A stretch of DNA of 64,000 nucleotides from Phoronis australis. Lineage: Eukaryota > Phoronida > Phoronidae. Under the pieces are notes generated by a model that worked only from the letters and a program-made list of their open reading frames with translations, searched no databases and was not told where the DNA came from. Location of the stretch: positions 9,625-73,624 of the forward strand of contig NMRA01000353.1 in the NCBI GenBank assembly GCA_002633005.1, given 5' to 3'. This document shows positions 59,595 through 64,000 of the stretch, in pieces. The position numbers and the translations under genes are program-made. Every line of letters begins with the position of its first letter. The stretch's first letter is position 1.

Positions 59595-60845
59595 TCAATC
59601 GGTTGGCTTATTCAAGGGGGCTAGTACCTTCTGCTTGGTCAGCTTATCTAATTCCAGTTTAAATTTAGACTTCAACATTGCTGGAAGGCGTCTGGCAGGC
59701 ATAACAACTGGAGTTACGGCAGCATCAACTTCCAGGTGTACCACACCAGGTAGTGTACCAATATCATCATTGAAAATGTCTGCATATTTCTCAAGCAGAT
59801 CGCCACGATTCTCAATGCTACACATATTTTCACTATTCACAGTGATCAGACCCATCTGTTTGCATGCGTCGGCTCCTAGAATGGGCGTCAAATTCTCTGA
59901 CATCACACAGAATTCGAAGTTGTAGCATATACCATTGGCAGGATTCTCAATTTTGGCTGTACCCTCTCCTAATGGTTTGATTCCTTCTGAACCGCACCAC
60001 CCGAATAGCTTCTTCGCTTTGGGCCTTAGCCTCATTTTAGGGACATACTTAGCAGGGATTGCATTCACTGATGCACCACAATCTATTTGAAAGCGAATAT
60101 TCTGTCCGTTTACTTTCATTGTCACATAGATTAGCTTATCAGACTCGACAGCATTTACGTTAACGGAGTTGAGATAGCCATCATCACTGTCTTCACCAAC
60201 AGTGTTCACATTGCGTTTAGGTTTTCTCACTTACAAACAGCCGCAAAGTGATTTCGGTTGCCGCATGCTTTGCAGGTTTGTCCATAAGCCGGACACAATT
60301 CTTTTCTCAAAGCATGCATTTTGGCACAGAATTGACATTTCTTAATGTTCCTAGCCTTCTCCTCTTTCTTAGGCTTAGTGCGCTTAACTGTGCGGACCTC
60401 AGTCGCAAGTGACATTGATTTCAACCTGGCAGCCGTTGCCTCAGTAGCTCTGCACATGTCAATGCACTTGGTCAGGCTCAAATCTTGAACCTCTAACAAA
60501 GCTTTTCTCCGCAGTACATCGTTGTCAATGCCCGTTACAATTCTGTCTCTGAGCAGGGTGTCTTTCATGCAGTCGCAGAATTGACAGTTGCGCTGCAAAT
60601 GTCGTAGGTTTGTCAAGAAAACATCAAAAGACTCACCTTGCTGCCTCAACGAGTTGAACAAATACCTTTCATATGTGACGTTGGTCTGTCCAATGATATA
60701 GTCGTCAAAGCGTGTAATGGTTCTTGCGACAGTCTTCTCACCATTGAATGTGAAGCCGTTGTAAATTCTCAGAGCGTCCGTGCCAATGCAGTTTAAAAAC
60801 ATTGCCAGTTTATCATGTACTCTTCAGATTGTCCATCGAGCTTTC
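59595..60845 (-). pseudogene. gag-protease part, copy 1
   Basis: The minus strand holds the end of a gag (YERYLFNSLRQQGESFDVF, zinc knuckles CQFCAKMH and CKACGNRNHFAAVC) and an aspartic protease with FQIDCGASVNAIP and ILGADACKQMGLI. Frames change near 60228 and 59590. Its gag N-terminus is cut at 60845, where homology to copy 2 ends. It is highly similar to 60922-62339. Confidence 0.85.
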
Positions 60846-60921
60846 CCTTACAAAAATGAACTTAAGTTTTCATCGAAAAACTTAAGTTTTTGGTCTGAAA
60901 AACTTAAGTTTTCATTCCCGN
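60846..60921. other. Junction with three AACTTAAGTT palindromes and an assembly gap
   Basis: The palindrome AACTTAAGTT occurs at 60859-60868, 60879-60888 and 60901-60910, each in a longer AAAACTTAAGTTTT context. A single n follows at 60921. The 76 bp match neither neighbouring copy. This is probably a contig end. Confidence 0.7.
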
Positions 60922-62467
60922 ACCACATGCCAATAGCCGGATTTCAGGTCAACAGTCGAGATAATTCTTGCTTTCGTCAGCTCTGGCAAAACATCATTAA
61001 GTAGAAGTGTTCTCTTTTCAGAGCCTTGTTCAAGGGTCGGGGATCTATGCATATTCTGAGATCGCCTGATTTCTTTGTCGCTACCACGAGACTGCTTACC
61101 CAATCGGTTGGCTTATTCACGGGCGCTAGTACCTTTTGGTCGGTCAGCTTATCCAATTCCAGTTTTAATTTAGGCTTCAACATTGCTGGAAGTTGTCTGG
61201 CAGGCATAACAACTGGAGTTACGGCAGTATCAACTTCCAGGTGTACCACACCAGGTAGTGTTCCAATATCATCATTGAAAATGTCTGCATATTTCCCAAG
61301 CAGATCGCCACGGTTCTCAATGCTACACATATTTTCACTATTCACAGTTATCAGACCCATCTGTTTGCATGTGTCTGCTCCTAGAATGGGCGTCAAATTC
61401 TCTGACATCACACAGAATTCGAAGTTGTAGCATCTACCATTGGCAGGATTCTCAATTTTGGCTGTACCCTCTCCTAATGGTTTGATTCCTTCTGAACCAC
61501 ACCACCCGAATAACTTCTTCGTTGGGGGCTTTAGCCTCATTTTAGGGACATACTTAGCAGGGATTGCATTCACTGATGCACCACAATCTATTTGAAAGCG
61601 AATATTCTGTCCGTTCACTTTCATTGTCGCATAGATTAGCTTATCAGACTCGACAGCATTTACGTTAACGGAGTTGAGATAGCCATCATCACTGTCTTCA
61701 CCAACAGTGTTCACATTGCGTTTAGGTTTTCTCTTACAAACAGCCGCAAAGTGATTTCGGTTGCCGCATGCTTTGCAGGTTTGTCCATAAGCCGGACACA
61801 ATTCTTTGCTCATAGCATGCATTTTGGCACAGAACTGACATTTCTTAATGTTCCTAGCCTTCTGCTCTTTCTTAGGCTTAGTGCGCTTAACTGTGTGGAC
61901 CTCATTCGCATGTGACATTGATTTCAACCTGGCAGCCGTTGCCTCAGTAGCTCTGCACATGTCAATGCACTTGGTCAGGCTCAAATCTTGAACCTCTAAC
62001 AAAGTTTTTCTCAGTTCATCATTGTCAATGCCCGTTACAATTCTGTCTCTGAGCAGGGTGTCTTTCATGCAGTCGCAGAATTGACAGTTGCGCTGCAAAT
62101 GTCGTAGGTTTGTCAAGAAAACATCAAAAGACTCACCTCGCTGCTTCAAAGAGTTGAACAAATACCTTTCATATGTGACGTTGGTCTGTCCAATGATGTA
62201 GTCATCAAAGCGTGTGATGGTTGTTGCGACGGTCTTCTCACCATCGAATGTAAAACCGTTGTAAATTCTCAGAGCGTCCGTGCCAATGCAGTTTAAAAAC
62301 ATTGCCAGTTTATACTCTTCAGGTTGTCCATCGAGCTTTGACAAAAGGGCATAATTAGTCCACTGTTGCCTCCACAGTTCCCACTGTCCGATTCTGTCAG
62401 CGGCGGACAAATCCAGTGTCTGTGGTGGTTTGATTGCGGGTAGGAATTTGTCAGTTCCCTCAGCCAT
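60922..62467 (-). pseudogene. gag-protease-RT start, copy 2
   Basis: Read on the minus strand from MAEGTDKFLPAIKPP at 62467 the frame is open through gag (QWELWRQQWTNYALL, two zinc knuckles), the protease (FQIDCGASVNAIP) and the beginning of RT (DLRICIDPRPLNKALKRE). It is cut at the gap within RT. 60922-62339 corresponds to 59407-60843 of copy 1, with scattered substitutions and small indels. The long open frame shows this copy is better preserved. Confidence 0.85.
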
Positions 62468-62540
62468 GTCAGTATCGATGTAGAATGTCTCCAACACTAA
62501 AATCTGTGTTCCACTGGCTTTAACTCTAAAACCAATGAGT

Positions 62541-62552
62541 TCGCTGCCACCA
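62541..62552 (-). other. Probable primer-binding site
   Basis: Four bases after the 5' LTR (minus-strand direction) stands TGGTGGCAGCGA. A TGG start at this place is expected for a tRNA primer site. The tRNA is not identified. Confidence 0.5.
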
Positions 62553-62556
62553 TGTA

Positions 62557-62820
62557 TGAAAACCTCTTTCAAACACAACTCTGTGTTACGGTTTTACGTG
62601 GGTTTATTCTAGAGATCTACAAGATACATCTATTCACTATGCTGTCTAACTCTCAACTGAAAACTTGTTTGTCAGAACTAAAGATCATATGCTCATGAGT
62701 CATAATCAGATTTCAGAGAATTGTTTTGCACAACTTACACAATCTATGATTCTAGCTACCAGTGCCATATAAGGTTATGTTTTGGACTCTGCAAGTTGAA
62801 TGAAAACCACGAACATAACA
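62557..62820 (-). mobile_element. 5' LTR of the Ty3/Gypsy element
   Basis: Starts TGTTATGTTCGTGG and ends GGTTTTCA on the minus strand, 264 bp. It carries a block around 62720-62748 that the 3' LTR lacks. It is directly followed on the plus side by an 18-bp minisatellite. Confidence 0.85.
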
Positions 62821-62934
62821 GGGGCCACTGTCTGTACTGGGGCCACTGTGTGTACTGGGGCCACTGTCTGTACTGGGGCCACTGTCTGTACTGGGGCCAC
62901 TGTCTGTACTGGGGCCACTGTCTGTACTGGGGCC
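62821..62934. repeat. 18-bp minisatellite, 6.3 units
   Basis: GGGGCCACTGTCTGTACT is repeated six times plus GGGGCC. Only the second unit differs (TGTGTACT). It begins exactly at the outer edge of the 5' LTR. Confidence 0.95.
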
Positions 62935-63623
62935 AGTTGAGGCTGTGATACTGTATAGGCTGAAACATTTACTTACACTAAATACTTTGAGCTTTAGCCA
63001 ATCACAGCCGTAGTTGTAGGCTTACCCCTGTACACAGTGTATTGTTGAACTTCTCAGTCAGGGATTACAGCTGTAATAGCGATTACGTTTAGTGAGATTG
63101 TCTTTGGTAATGAAAATGAAATTTCAAATTTGGCATTTCAATCCTTTTTGGTGGTTGTGGTCTAAAAAAGCTAGTCCACACCTGTCAATGAGACTAGGTA
63201 TATTACTGGGTTCCATTTAAGTGATAAAAGTATTGAGTAAAGATCCCTTGTGGAATCAAAAAACCGTACCTTGATGTGCAAAATGTATAACCATTTTGCC
63301 AAGCAGGGGGAGGGGCACCTGGTGTAAAATTTCAGCATTACTGATAGTGTCCTGTAATTTCCCTTCGATGAGTACACAGAGGTGTATCTTGGTGGAAGAG
63401 TCTAATACTCTGAGTGTTCACTACACTGAAAGTTTACTACTCGGAAGGTTTACTGCACTGAATGTTCACTGCCATTACGGCTCAGGCTATTCATAATCCA
63501 TATGGGATAATAAAACAATTATGTTCTCAGTCAGCACCATAAATCTTTTGTGAAGTGATGTTTACTTACACAGGCTAACCAAAGCTGCTTTTGCATTAGA
63601 GTTCAATGAGTTTTATTTTACTG
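62935..63623. other. Gene-free stretch upstream of the promoter
   Basis: No exon, RNA or element ends seen. It is probably the distal 5' flank of the gene starting at about 63.8 kb. Confidence 0.4.
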
Positions 63624-64000
63624 TTCTAGAAGTTTCCAGAATGTTTGTGGTTAATATAGAATGACAGTCTGGAATATTCTTAAGTCTAGTAAATGATTGT
63701 ATAACAATTGGGTAGATTCTGGAAAGTTCTAGAATCTGCTTGAAATATTGAAAAGTCCGAAAACATTGTAAGCGACTATAAATAACGAGGCACGGGTTTT
63801 GTGGCAGTTTGTTGAAAGTCAGTAAAAGTCAGTTGCGTTGAGTTAAAGTTACAGTTGAGTAACAGTTATAGAATCAGCTGTTACAGCGTTAATCAATAGA
63901 GTCGGCTTTAAAGAGAGCAGTAACAAGTATAACTGTTACAGTTGCTTGAAGTGTCTCAGAAGTTCATCACAAGTCAAGGCTTGGCATCACTGGCTAGAGT
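63624..64000 (+). promoter_or_regulatory. Heat-shock-type promoter and start of a 5' leader
   Basis: 63624-63641 reads TTCTAGAAGTTTCCAGAA and 63717-63734 reads TTCTGGAAAGTTCTAGAA. Each is a perfect run of four alternating TTC/GAA units at 5-bp spacing, the binding site of trimeric HSF. A two-unit GAATATTC lies between them (63672-63679). TATAAATA follows at 63777-63784, 43 bp after the proximal site, so transcription should start near 63808. From 63781 to the window end there is no ATG, as expected of a long leader. The geometry resembles hsp70-type promoters. The coding region would lie beyond 64000, so the gene itself is inferred. Confidence 0.75.

Noticed and set aside
62821-62934. CRISPR-like array
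   Set aside because: Units are contiguous without spacers and the genome is animal; it is a minisatellite.

Overview
The window reads as nuclear DNA of an invertebrate animal, probably marine. It is AT-rich, has split genes with GT/AG introns, and consists mostly of transposable elements: a LINE, Penelope-like elements, Ty3/Gypsy LTR elements, and pogo/Tigger, hAT and TTAA-type DNA transposons. I cannot name the species. Few ordinary host genes are visible: one immunoglobulin-like exon, one terminal exon of a probable receptor, and what looks like a heat-shock promoter at the right edge. One single-base assembly gap (n) lies at 60921.

Layout. 1-9.2 kb: a tandem repeat of about 350-430 bp units, split by a hAT-like element (928-2090), a TTAA-flanked element with a THAP relic (3625-5359) and an apparently intact pogo/Tigger element with a 626-codon transposase (5712-8661). 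9.2-13.3 kb: a nearly full-length but dead LINE on the minus strand. 13.66-14.02 kb: an Ig V-like exon with phase 1-1 borders. 16.7-18.35 kb: a 5'-truncated Penelope-like element touching a fold-back element (18.35-19.07 kb). 21.98-22.22 kb: a last exon encoding a cytoplasmic-tail-like sequence. 33.6-35.5 kb: relic of an integrase element with a Ulp1-like protease. 38-44 kb: fragments of an SGNH esterase, a second Penelope-like element, a hAT-like MITE and a second LINE.

44.56-49.55 kb is the most interesting part. This 4,989-bp segment has perfect 19-bp terminal inverted repeats, is flanked by TTAA on both sides, and carries two converging genes: a THAP zinc-finger exon at the left end and, from the right end, a gene for the cysteine-rich intracellular ('ballast') domain otherwise known from vertebrate P2X7 receptors. 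A 25-bp inverted motif (24 of 25 identical) lies just upstream of both start codons. TTAA targets plus a THAP protein point to a Kolobok-like transposon. The P2X7-type domain would then be transposon cargo or an accessory protein.

49.5-62.9 kb: pol tail and LTR start of a Gypsy-like relic, a solo or 3' LTR with three TATA boxes, and a Ty3/Gypsy element whose gag-protease-RT part appears twice around the n, either a nested second copy or an assembly misjoin. The window ends with two perfect four-unit heat-shock elements, a TATAAATA box and an ATG-free presumed 5' leader, suggesting an inducible heat-shock gene just beyond the edge.
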